Source of the DNA: an uncultured archaeon
GTDB lineage: Archaea > Thermoproteota > Nitrososphaeria > Nitrososphaerales > Nitrosopumilaceae
Direction of reading: 5' to 3'
Length of the DNA: 17,369 nucleotides
NCBI GenBank assembly: GCA_950073955.1
Contig: CATMRH010000017.1
Span: forward strand, 1-17,369
Part shown: positions 6,828-13,972 of the stretch, one piece after another
Position numbering within the stretch: the stretch's first letter is position 1
Layout of the letters: each line of letters opens with the position of its first letter
Notes under the pieces: generated by a model
Told to the model about the DNA's origin: nothing
Databases searched by the model: none
The model's input: only the letters and a program-made list of their open reading frames with translations
Program-made: the position numbers and the translations under genes

Positions 6828-7733
6828 CTATTTCTTAGGGGGATTAGGTTTATCTGATTTGTTTTGAGTAGGTTCATTTGATTTGTTTTGAGTAGGTTCA
6901 TTTGATTTGTTTTGAGTAGGTTCATTTGATTTGTTTTTCTTTTTTGGGCCTTCGCTGACTAGTTTTTTGTAGAAATCGTATGCTTGGTCGACATTTGAAT
7001 TTCCGTGAACTATTGATCTAACTGCTCGAATCATAGCAACAGGATGTTCTGATTGCCAGATGTTTCTACCCATATCAACACCAACTGCGCCACCTTTGAT
7101 TGAATCATATGTTAATTGTAATGCATCACGTTCTGGAATTTTCTTTCCTCCTGCAACAATAATTGGAACAGGACATGATTGAACAACTTTCTCAAAATTA
7201 TCACAATAATATGTTTTTACAATATGTGCTCCTTGTTCTGCTGCAATTCGGCATGCCAATGAAAGATATCTCTCATCTTTGCCCAATTCTTTTCCAACTG
7301 CAGTTACAGCCAAAACAGGAATTCCATATCGTTCTGCTTTACTGACTAGTTTTCCAAGATTTACAATAGTTTGGTGTTCATATTTAGAACCAACAAAGAT
7401 TGACATTGCAAGTGCGCTGGCATTAAGTCTAATTGCATCTTGGATAGAAACCGTAATATCTTCTTGAGATAAATCCTCTCCAATAATACTTGAACCGCCA
7501 GAGACTCTCAACACCATTGGAGTATCAGTGGTTGCAGGAACAGATGTTCTTTGAATACCTCGTGTAACCATCAAAGAGTCACAATATTTTAAAAGAGGTG
7601 CAATTACCTTTTTTGGGTTTTCTAGTTTTTCAGTTGGGCCAAGGAAATATCCATGATCAACTGCTAACATTAATGCACGATTATCATGTGGTTTAATGAT
7701 TTGTGAAATTCTATTTTTTAATCCCCAATCCAT
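6828..7733 (-). CDS. LsrF-like class I aldolase/thiolase with repeat tail
   Basis: A 301-residue protein of the DeoC/FbaB/LsrF class I aldolase family. It closely follows E. coli LsrF (3-hydroxy-5-phosphonooxypentane-2,4-dione thiolase) along most of its length: LDWG-like start, LAVDHGYFLGPT (23-34), MVTRGI, IFVGSKYEHQ, the Schiff-base lysine K173 in HIVKTYY, PIIVAGGKKIPER and GVDMGRNIWQSEHPVAMI (218-235) for phosphate binding. Archaeal relatives include fructose-bisphosphate aldolase and the ADTH synthase (AroA') of alternative aromatic amino acid synthesis, so the substrate is open. The catalytic domain ends near residue 260; the remaining 40 residues are a lysine/asparagine/proline-rich tail made of NKSNEPTQ repeats. 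It lies 45 bp after the zinc dehydrogenase, probably co-transcribed. Confidence 0.82.
   Translation of the reverse strand: MDWGLKNRISQIIKPHDNRALMLAVDHGYFLGPTEKLENPKKVIAPLLKYCDSLMVTRGIQRTSVPATTDTPMVLRVSGGSSIIGEDLSQEDITVSIQDAIRLNASALAMSIFVGSKYEHQTIVNLGKLVSKAERYGIPVLAVTAVGKELGKDERYLSLACRIAAEQGAHIVKTYYCDNFEKVVQSCPVPIIVAGGKKIPERDALQLTYDSIKGGAVGVDMGRNIWQSEHPVAMIRAVRSIVHGNSNVDQAYDFYKKLVSEGPKKKNKSNEPTQNKSNEPTQNKSNEPTQNKSDKPNPPKK
6856..6936. repeat. Tandem 24-bp repeat in the aldolase tail
   Basis: Three perfect copies of a 24-bp unit (plus strand, starting GATTTGTTTTGAGTAGGTTC) lie at 6856-6879, 6880-6903 and 6904-6927, followed by the start of a fourth that diverges after about nine bases. In the minus-strand gene each unit encodes NKSNEPTQ in register. 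The lack of any synonymous difference between copies points to recent duplication by slippage or unequal exchange. Confidence 0.93.
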
Positions 7734-7778
7734 ATCTCTTCGATTTTGAAAGAATTGAGATCCTTTCTTAAGCCTTTC

Positions 7779-8807
7779 TTATTTTGTAATGATTATTTTC
7801 ATTGCATTGTCACCACTGCGTGCATGATCAAATGCTTTTTGGGAATCAATAATTGGATAGGTATGGGTGATTAGTTGTTTAACATCGATTTGAGAAGATT
7901 CAATTAGATTAAGAGCTTCGGCGGTATCTTTATCAGAAGCAGCATAACTAGTAACAAGAGTGATTTCTTTGGAATAGATTTTACTCATATCCAAATCTAA
8001 TTTCGCTTCTTTTGAAGGAACACCAAACATCATAACAGTACCACCTTTTCTTACCATATCAATAGCGTCCTCAAGTGCTTTCATACTACTAGTTGCAACA
8101 ATTGCTACATCTACTCCTCTTCCATCAGTATGTTCCAAAATCTTTTGTTTTCTATCTTCGTTCATAGAATTAATTGATTCAGTAATATTGAATTTTTTTG
8201 CAAAATCTAATCTAAAGTCATTAATATCAAAACAGAAAATTTTTGAGAATTTCTTTGCCTGAGCCAACATCACATGCATTATTCCAGTAGGACCAACACC
8301 AAAAATTGCAGCTGAATCACCTTCCTGATAATGATATTTTGTCCATGCCCTTAAACAACATGCTAGTGGTTCAATCATTGCAGCTTCCTCAAAGCTTAGA
8401 GAATCAGAAATTTTTAGAACGCCGCCATGAGAAACATTCCACGCTGGCACAACATATTCTTCAGACAAACCACAAGGTAAAAGGTTAGTTTCATAATATT
8501 TTTTGCACATTGTTTCATTGCCGTGATCACACAAATGACAATCATAACAAGGAACATGGTGGTGAGTAAAGACTCTATCACCTTTTTTGAATCCCGTTAC
8601 ATCAGAACCAATATCTAAAACTACACCTGCGGGTTCATGACCTAAACGCATTGATGGTTGTCCATATTGTCCATAGACTTTTTCCAAGTCAGAACCACAA
8701 ATTCCACAAGCATACATCTGTACTAAAATATCACCAGATCCTAATGTTGGTTTTTCTGTTTCATCAACAGAAATTATGGATTGTTCTTTAACAAATGCTG
8801 TTTTCAT
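7779..8807 (-). CDS. Zinc-dependent medium-chain alcohol/polyol dehydrogenase
   Basis: A 342-residue medium-chain dehydrogenase of the sorbitol/threonine/alcohol dehydrogenase group, oxidising or reducing an alcohol with NAD(P). Catalytic zinc ligands are C37 in CGICGSD and H57-E58 in GHEPAG. The structural zinc cysteines are C87, C90, C93 and C101 (CYDCHLCDHGNETMC). E146 sits in IEPLACC, and the Rossmann fold shows GVGPTG (170-175) with D194 after the second strand, which favours NAD. The length is normal and nothing is missing. The actual substrate cannot be told from sequence. A TATA-like element lies 24 bp ahead of the ATG, and the LsrF-like aldolase follows 45 bp downstream, suggesting a two-gene unit acting on a sugar- or polyol-type substrate. 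Confidence 0.88.
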   Translation of the reverse strand: MKTAFVKEQSIISVDETEKPTLGSGDILVQMYACGICGSDLEKVYGQYGQPSMRLGHEPAGVVLDIGSDVTGFKKGDRVFTHHHVPCYDCHLCDHGNETMCKKYYETNLLPCGLSEEYVVPAWNVSHGGVLKISDSLSFEEAAMIEPLACCLRAWTKYHYQEGDSAAIFGVGPTGIMHVMLAQAKKFSKIFCFDINDFRLDFAKKFNITESINSMNEDRKQKILEHTDGRGVDVAIVATSSMKALEDAIDMVRKGGTVMMFGVPSKEAKLDLDMSKIYSKEITLVTSYAASDKDTAEALNLIESSQIDVKQLITHTYPIIDSQKAFDHARSGDNAMKIIITK

Positions 8808-8826
8808 GGTAAAACATTGGAATATT

Positions 8827-8835
8827 GATTATAAG
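8827..8835 (-). promoter_or_regulatory. Putative TATA box for the dehydrogenase gene
   Basis: On the minus strand this reads CTTATAATC, centred about 24 bp before the ATG at 8807 and lying just upstream of it, before the atpF stop at 8849. It would allow separate transcription of dehydrogenase plus aldolase. Confidence 0.45.
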
Positions 8836-8848
8836 TAGATTAAAGGAA

Positions 8849-9142
8849 TCATACACCAAGAATCTTTTTTAGCATAACTCTGTAATTAACTTCTACTTTT
8901 CCACTTCCAATTGAAGGCAATGCAAAAACAAGAGTGGATTTTTTAGCTCGGAGTGCTGTAAGCTCATCATCGATAGATTTTGTAATATCATCACTAACTA
9001 AGACCAATCCAACATCAGAATCATCCGTCAGTTTCTTAATTTCATCTAAAGCATGTTGAGGTGTTTCAGAAATGATGCCCTGGACTCCAGCTAATTGGAA
9101 ACTAGTTACAAACGATTTATTGCCAACAGTAAAGATTTTCAT
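8849..9142 (-). CDS. atpF: A/V-type ATP synthase subunit F
   Basis: A 97-residue protein matching the F subunit (NtpG family) of archaeal and vacuolar-type ATPases, a stalk component that contacts the rotor and the A3B3 head. It begins with the typical strand MKIFTVGNKSFVTSFQLAGV, followed by a helix, the strand VGLVLVSDDITKSI, a helix with basic residues, and FALPSIGSGK, a near-signature ending of the core. The length is normal (about 100). No other ATP synthase subunit is beside it, so it sits apart from its complex. The ATG is supported by TTAAATTA 25 bp upstream. Confidence 0.85.
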   Translation of the reverse strand: MKIFTVGNKSFVTSFQLAGVQGIISETPQHALDEIKKLTDDSDVGLVLVSDDITKSIDDELTALRAKKSTLVFALPSIGSGKVEVNYRVMLKKILGV

Positions 9143-9163
9143 AGTTAAAAAATTTGTTCATTC

Positions 9164-9170
9164 TAATTTA
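9164..9170 (-). promoter_or_regulatory. Putative TATA box for atpF
   Basis: On the minus strand this reads TAAATTA within GGTTAAATTAG, centred 25 bp from the ATG at 9142, consistent with a leaderless message. Confidence 0.45.
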
Positions 9171-9205
9171 ACCGTTTTTGGCAGGCACCAGATCAGGAAG
9201 GTTGA

Positions 9206-9218
9206 TTTAGTTTAAAAA
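9206..9218 (+). promoter_or_regulatory. Putative TATA box for the 9231-9530 gene
   Basis: TTTAGTTTAAAAA lies about 20-22 bp before the ATG at 9231, slightly closer than the other promoters here. It forms a short divergent promoter region with atpF. Confidence 0.35.
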
Positions 9219-9230
9219 ATCAGTGAATCC

Positions 9231-9530
9231 ATGACAGAAATTGATTCTCAAAAAAACATCTATCTGTTCCTTCATGGAAGAATGGATCTGAAAGAAAAAG
9301 CAATGAATGCACTCACTGCAAAGGGATTCGCAAATGACAAAGTCATCATGGCTTTACCGAATGAAGTTGGAAATGTAGGAGATTACATGGCAATGTTATG
9401 GATGCCACCAAATCCAGACCACATTAAGATTCAACAAATTACAAAAGTTGAGGAAGTGAAACCAGATGATGTGACTGGTCTTTGGAAAGGTGTTTCAAAA
9501 GATGATATCGAATCCATACCATTAGAGTAA
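9231..9530 (+). CDS. Small hypothetical protein (99 aa)
   Basis: I do not recognise a family. The 99-residue product is soluble, without signal peptide or membrane helix. It opens with a beta strand (NIYLFLHGRMDLKEKAMNAL), followed by a helix and a second strand (DKVIMALPNEVGNVGDYMAMLWMP), then a hydrophilic C-terminal half with DDVTGLWKGVSKDDIESIPLE. The alternation of short strand and helix suggests a small alpha/beta domain. It is preceded by a TATA-like element and followed by a hairpin with a T-run, so it is a stand-alone transcription unit. It is divergent from atpF, with 88 bp between the genes. Its codon use resembles its neighbours. It is probably a lineage-conserved protein. Confidence 0.7.
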   Translation: MTEIDSQKNIYLFLHGRMDLKEKAMNALTAKGFANDKVIMALPNEVGNVGDYMAMLWMPPNPDHIKIQQITKVEEVKPDDVTGLWKGVSKDDIESIPLE

Positions 9531-9564
9531 GTTATCTTAAACCAATACCAAACTCATTACCTTT

Positions 9565-9595
9565 TTCTAATATATCACCTAAATTAGAATTTTTT
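9565..9595 (+). terminator. Hairpin plus T-run terminator
   Basis: TTCTAAT (9565-9571) pairs with ATTAGAA (9583-9589) across an 11-base loop and is followed directly by six T residues (9590-9595) and further T-rich DNA. It lies 35 bp after the stop of the 9231-9530 gene and faces the right way. Archaeal termination needs mainly the T-run, so the stem may be incidental. Confidence 0.5.
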
Positions 9596-9638
9596 AATTT
9601 TCTATAAAGTCTCATAAACAAATTTGAATAATAGATAA

Positions 9639-9941
9639 TTACAAACCAGAAAGTAATCCTGAAAGAAAATCAGAAAATTCTTCATCGGAGAAAATAATTT
9701 TCTCAATTTTGTTTTCTCTTTGAGCAAGTTCTGCAGATTCCAAGTGATAACAAGTAGTTTTTCCATTTAGTTTTCCAAAGTAGAGTCCTGGACAAGAGCA
9801 ATAACCACCTTCAGGATCAATCCAGTATTCTTCTCCTTTTCCTACAACTGTCCAAATTTTTCTTTGACTGGGCTCAAAAATGTGCAGTTTTACACGTTTT
9901 TCAGAAACTATTGCTTCAACTCTATCGGAGTTTTTGTTCAC
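9639..9941 (-). CDS. SWIM zinc-finger protein (100 aa)
   Basis: A 100-residue stand-alone SWIM domain protein. The zinc site is C48-x-C50 (GGYCSCPG) and C64-x-H66 (TTCYHL), the CxC...CxH pattern of SWIM fingers, which bind DNA or protein; archaeal and bacterial members often accompany SWI2/SNF2 helicases, and the Rad51-partner Sws1/Shu2 group carries the same finger. The N-terminal half forms beta strands (KLHIFEPSQRKIWTVVGKG), and the C-terminus is a helical acidic end (FSDEEFSDFLSGLLSGL). The start is GTG at 9941, supported by a TATA-like TTATACTA 26 bp upstream. It is divergent from, and only 34 bp from, the phosphoesterase gene. Confidence 0.85.
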   Translation of the reverse strand: MNKNSDRVEAIVSEKRVKLHIFEPSQRKIWTVVGKGEEYWIDPEGGYCSCPGLYFGKLNGKTTCYHLESAELAQRENKIEKIIFSDEEFSDFLSGLLSGL

Positions 9942-9946
9942 AAGGA

Positions 9947-9954
9947 TTTAATCA
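9947..9954 (+). promoter_or_regulatory. Putative TATA box for the phosphoesterase gene
   Basis: TTTAATCA is centred 26 bp before the ATG at 9976. It lies inside the minus-strand promoter of the SWIM gene. Confidence 0.45.
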
Positions 9955-9961
9955 GATATCT

Positions 9962-9971
9962 GTAGTATAAC
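9962..9971 (-). promoter_or_regulatory. Putative TATA box for the SWIM gene
   Basis: On the minus strand this reads GTTATACTAC, centred about 26 bp from the GTG at 9941. Its centre is about 17 bp from the opposing TATA box at 9947-9954, so both promoters use the same short stretch. Confidence 0.45.
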
Positions 9972-9975
9972 TTTG

Positions 9976-10725
9976 ATGTTAAAAACTAGAATAGTTCCAT
10001 CAAAACCTGCGTTAATTCTAGAAGGTAAAAAAAAGTATCTGATAGTTACCGATATTCACATAGGATTTGAAAATAAACTAGCATCAAATGATATTTTCAT
10101 CGGTAAAAATTCTACCATAAATGAAACAATTCAAGAACTGTTAGAAATTATAGATACAGTGAATCCAGATGCAGTAATTTTGTTAGGTGATATCAAATCA
10201 AGCATTAAAAGCATTTCAAGAAATGAGTGGGAGGAAGTCCCAAAATTTTTTGAAAAAATTAGAGAAAAATGTGATGTAATTCTAGTTCCTGGAAATCATG
10301 ATGCAAATATTCAGAAATTAGTTCCAGATAATATTTCCATGATTAGTTCAACAGGTATGGTAGAAGAAAATATTTTGTTAACACATGGTCATACAATACC
10401 ATCAGAAAATTTTTCGCATGTTGATAAAATTATCATGGGTCACGTACATCCAGTATTTTTTCAAGAGGACTCAGTGGTAAATGGACAAAGGGTTTGGGTA
10501 TCAATCAAGACAGAAAAAGAAAAAATTTTTCCAAACAAATCAGGAGAGTTGGAAATAATTATAATTCCTTCATTTAACAAATACTTTTATGCAACGCATA
10601 GAAAAAAATACAAAAAATCAATTTCGCCTATTATTAATAAAATTAAAACTGTATCTACAGCAAAAATAGTCACACTTGATGGAGCAATTATTGGAAATGA
10701 ATCAATAATTGAACAAGTAATTTAA
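9976..10725 (+). CDS. SbcD/Mre11-related metallophosphoesterase
   Basis: A 249-residue calcineurin-like phosphoesterase of the archaeal SbcD/Mre11-related type. The dimetal site is complete: D26-x-H28 (VTDIHIG), G71-D72 (LLGDIK), G106-N-H-D109 (VPGNHD), H137-G-H139 (THGHT) and G155-H-V-H158 (MGHVHP). Such proteins hydrolyse phosphodiesters, and some act on DNA ends or cyclic nucleotides; the exact substrate is unknown. It lacks the capping domain of true Mre11 and has a basic C-terminal extension (HRKKYKKSISP). The ATG at 9976 is preferred over the TTG one codon earlier because the TATA box is 26 bp before it. The stop codon abuts the carB stop of the opposite strand with no bases between. 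Confidence 0.85.
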   Translation: MLKTRIVPSKPALILEGKKKYLIVTDIHIGFENKLASNDIFIGKNSTINETIQELLEIIDTVNPDAVILLGDIKSSIKSISRNEWEEVPKFFEKIREKCDVILVPGNHDANIQKLVPDNISMISSTGMVEENILLTHGHTIPSENFSHVDKIIMGHVHPVFFQEDSVVNGQRVWVSIKTEKEKIFPNKSGELEIIIIPSFNKYFYATHRKKYKKSISPIINKIKTVSTAKIVTLDGAIIGNESIIEQVI

Positions 10726-13700
10726 TCAATCAAATTTATCATAAGGTTCAATTGGTTCTTTTGTAGTTTCATTATCTTTGAGCCACTCCAAAGTCTTTAC
10801 AAAAGAATCTGCTAATTCAAGAGTTGTCAAAACAGGAATTCCTAATTCCAAAGATTTTCGCCTAATTTGATATTCATCATCAAGCATTCCAACATATTTT
10901 TCCAGTGTAATAGTACTTGGAATGTTTATGATAAAGTCAATCTTTCGTTCATATAGAAGATCAGAAATGTTCGGTTTTCTTTCAGGTTCTGAAATTTTAT
11001 AAACTATTTCCACTTGGCCGATTTTTTCTTCAAAGAATTCTGCAGTATGTTCAGTTGCTAAAATTTTAAACCCAAGGTGTTTGAGTTTTGCAATACTTGC
11101 AACTAGTTTTTGTTTATTTTGATCACCGCCAACAGTTACAAGTGCAGTTCCTTTAACAGGTAGATTGTAACCAACAGATATCAAACCTTTTGCTAATGCA
11201 TCATGGAAACTATTTCCAAAACAAGCAGCCTCACCAGTAGACTGCATCTCAACCCCCAATGAGATATCTGCACCTTGTAGTTGCATAAAGGAGAACTGTG
11301 GAACTTTGATTCCATAGTTGTGAATCTTTTGCCACTTGTTTTCAGGTATTTTAGGTAATGGTTTATCCAAAATAGCCTTGGATGCAAGAGAAATCAGGTT
11401 CATTTTAACAAGTTTGGAGACAAATGGCATAGAACGCGATGCGCGAATGTTTAGCTCAATTACATAAACATGGTCATCATGAACCAAGTATTGTAGGTTA
11501 AATGGACCTTTGATATTAAAAGTCAATGCAATCTTTTTTGTATATTCATTGATGGTCTCAATAATTTTGTTACTTAGTCTCCATGGGGGTATACACATCA
11601 TTGCATCTCCAGAATGAACACCAGCACTATCAATGTGCTCAACTATTGCACCAATGATTACTTGTTTTCCATTACTTATTCCATCTACATCTACCTCAAG
11701 TGAGTTTAACATGAATTTTGAAATTACAACCGGATGATCAGGAGAAACATCAGCTGCGGCTTTTACATATGCCTTTAGTTCTGTTTCAGACCAAACAACT
11801 TTCATGGCAGCGCCGGAAAGAACGTAAGAGGGCCTTACAATTACAGGAAACTCAACTTCTTGTGCAAAGTTTTTGGCTTCATTGATATTTGTGAATGCTT
11901 GCCAACGTGGTTGTGGTATGTGAAGTTTATCAAGTTCTGCACTAAACTTTGAACGGTTTTCTGCCCTATCAACATCAAATGCACTTGTTCCCAAAATATT
12001 AACACCATGTTCAGCAAGACCCAGAGTTAGATTATTTGCAGTCTGTCCTCCAACACAAGTAATTATGCCTTTAGGATTTTCAAATTCAGTAATATCTAAA
12101 ATCCTTTCCTGGGTTAATTCTTCAAAGTATAATCGGGTGCAAATATCATAATCAGTGGATACTGTTTCGGGGTTACAATTTACCACAGAGATATTTTTTT
12201 CGCCGTTTTCTTGTAGACCCCAGACCATGTTAACAGTGCCCCAATCAAATTCCACACTACTTCCAATTCTATATGGCCCAGCTCCTAGTACAACAATTCC
12301 TTTTTCGTCAGAAGGAATCTCAATGTCATGGGAATGTCCACCATATGTGAGATAGAGATAGTTTGTAACCGCAGGCCATTCTGCTGAAAGCGTGTCAATC
12401 TGCTTAACGGAGGGTAAAACGCCTAATTTCTTGCGTAAATCACGCACTTCATCAGGTGTTTTGCCTTTAACACGAGCAATTTGCTTATCTGAAAAACCCA
12501 TTTTTTTGGCTTCCCAGAGAAGTGATTCTCCCAGTTCAGAGTCTTTTAATTTTGATTCGATATCTACAATATTTTTTATTTTTTCAATAAACCAAGGATT
12601 AATTGTAGAGAGTTTGTAGATTTGCTCCACTGAAATTCCCATCTTCAATGCAATCGCAACATTGTACAAAATGTGATCATCGTGAAAAGTAAGTTTATTT
12701 TCAATTTGTTCTTCATTGTAGGTTTTTCCATTGACACGATTGAGAACTAGACCATCGTTTCCAATATCTAACATTCGGATTGATTTTTGAAGTGATTCCT
12801 CAAAGGTTCTACCTATTGCCATTACTTCGCCTACTGATTTCATTGCAGGTCCAAGTTTTCGGTTTACAAGTTCAAACTTTTCAAAGTCCCATCGAGGATG
12901 TTTACAGACAATATAATCAAGTGATGGCTCAAAACATGCAGTGGTACTTTGTGTAATTCTATTTACTAGTTCTGATAAATTATATCCCAATCCAATTTTT
13001 GCAGACATGTATGCCAGTGGATATCCTGTTGCTTTACTTGCAAGAGCAGAAGAACGTGAAAGTCTTGGATTTATTTCAATTGCAACATACTTATCTGAGT
13101 TTGGTTCAAGTGCATATTGAATATTGCATTCGCCCACAATTCCAACATTTTTGGTTGCACGCAATGCTGCAGAACGTAGCATGTGATATTCATGATTATC
13201 AATTGTTTGTGATGGAGCAACTACAATATTATCACCAGTGTGAGCTTTCATAGAAAGAATATTTTCCATGTTACAAACAATGATATTGTTCCCATCATAA
13301 TCCTGCATTACTTCATACTCGATTTGTTTCCAGTGTCCAACGTATTCTTCAATTAGAACTTGACCAACAATACTTGCTCTGAAGCCTCGCTCAACAATCT
13401 CATGAAGTTCAATTTCATTATGGGCAATTCCACCACCTTGTCCACCCAGAGTATATGCAACTCGAATTATTACAGGAAATGATAATTCTTCAGCTGCTTT
13501 TTTAGCATCCTCAAAATTAGTCACAGTTTTGCTGTTCAAAATAGGAACTTGAGATTCCTTCATAGAATCCTTAAAGAGCTGCCTATCTTCAGTTTTCTGA
13601 ATTCCTTTAATTGACGTTCCAAGTACACTAACACCATATTTTTGAAGGATGGTAGATTCCTCTAGTTTAACTCCACAATTAAGAGCAGTTTGTCCACCAT

Positions 13701-13968
13701 ATGCCAACATAATTCCATCTGGTCTTTCTTTTTCGATAATTGATTCTACATACTCTGGGTTTACTGGAAGAAGATACACTTGATCCGCAAATCTAGTATC
13801 CGTTTGGATTGTTGCAATGTTTGGATTAATTAGTACACTTTTCAGTCCATCTTCATGTATTGCTTTGAGGCATTGGCTTCCGGAGTAATCAAATTCACCA
13901 GCTTCTCCGATTTTAATAGCTCCACTTCCTAGTACAAGAATTTTCTTTAACGACTCATTCTTTGGCAA
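10726..13968 (-). CDS. carB: Carbamoyl phosphate synthase large subunit
   Basis: A 1080-residue large subunit that makes carbamoyl phosphate from bicarbonate, two ATP and ammonia channelled from CarA. Both ATP-grasp halves are intact: the first opens VLGSGAIKIGEAGEFDYSGS (about 12-31) and includes EINPRLSRSSALASK (about 300), the second opens VVLGAGPYRIGSSVEFDWG (about 560) and includes ELNIRASRSMPFVSK (about 840). Between them lies the oligomerisation region, and from about 940 comes an MGS-like allosteric domain (ALVTVGGDQNKQK...ILATEHTAEF), where UMP or ornithine binds in bacteria. In the second half E-L-N-I-R has isoleucine for the usual proline, but the metal-binding residues are kept. 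The start is TTG, 4 bp after carA, with GGAG ten bases upstream in the carA end. Confidence 0.96.
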   Translation of the reverse strand: MPKNESLKKILVLGSGAIKIGEAGEFDYSGSQCLKAIHEDGLKSVLINPNIATIQTDTRFADQVYLLPVNPEYVESIIEKERPDGIMLAYGGQTALNCGVKLEESTILQKYGVSVLGTSIKGIQKTEDRQLFKDSMKESQVPILNSKTVTNFEDAKKAAEELSFPVIIRVAYTLGGQGGGIAHNEIELHEIVERGFRASIVGQVLIEEYVGHWKQIEYEVMQDYDGNNIIVCNMENILSMKAHTGDNIVVAPSQTIDNHEYHMLRSAALRATKNVGIVGECNIQYALEPNSDKYVAIEINPRLSRSSALASKATGYPLAYMSAKIGLGYNLSELVNRITQSTTACFEPSLDYIVCKHPRWDFEKFELVNRKLGPAMKSVGEVMAIGRTFEESLQKSIRMLDIGNDGLVLNRVNGKTYNEEQIENKLTFHDDHILYNVAIALKMGISVEQIYKLSTINPWFIEKIKNIVDIESKLKDSELGESLLWEAKKMGFSDKQIARVKGKTPDEVRDLRKKLGVLPSVKQIDTLSAEWPAVTNYLYLTYGGHSHDIEIPSDEKGIVVLGAGPYRIGSSVEFDWGTVNMVWGLQENGEKNISVVNCNPETVSTDYDICTRLYFEELTQERILDITEFENPKGIITCVGGQTANNLTLGLAEHGVNILGTSAFDVDRAENRSKFSAELDKLHIPQPRWQAFTNINEAKNFAQEVEFPVIVRPSYVLSGAAMKVVWSETELKAYVKAAADVSPDHPVVISKFMLNSLEVDVDGISNGKQVIIGAIVEHIDSAGVHSGDAMMCIPPWRLSNKIIETINEYTKKIALTFNIKGPFNLQYLVHDDHVYVIELNIRASRSMPFVSKLVKMNLISLASKAILDKPLPKIPENKWQKIHNYGIKVPQFSFMQLQGADISLGVEMQSTGEAACFGNSFHDALAKGLISVGYNLPVKGTALVTVGGDQNKQKLVASIAKLKHLGFKILATEHTAEFFEEKIGQVEIVYKISEPERKPNISDLLYERKIDFIINIPSTITLEKYVGMLDDEYQIRRKSLELGIPVLTTLELADSFVKTLEWLKDNETTKEPIEPYDKFD

Positions 13969-13972
13969 TTAT

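Noticed and set aside
9531..9638. A small RNA gene in the 108-bp gap
   Set aside because: Only a short AT-rich hairpin with a T-run is present, better explained as a terminator of the upstream gene.
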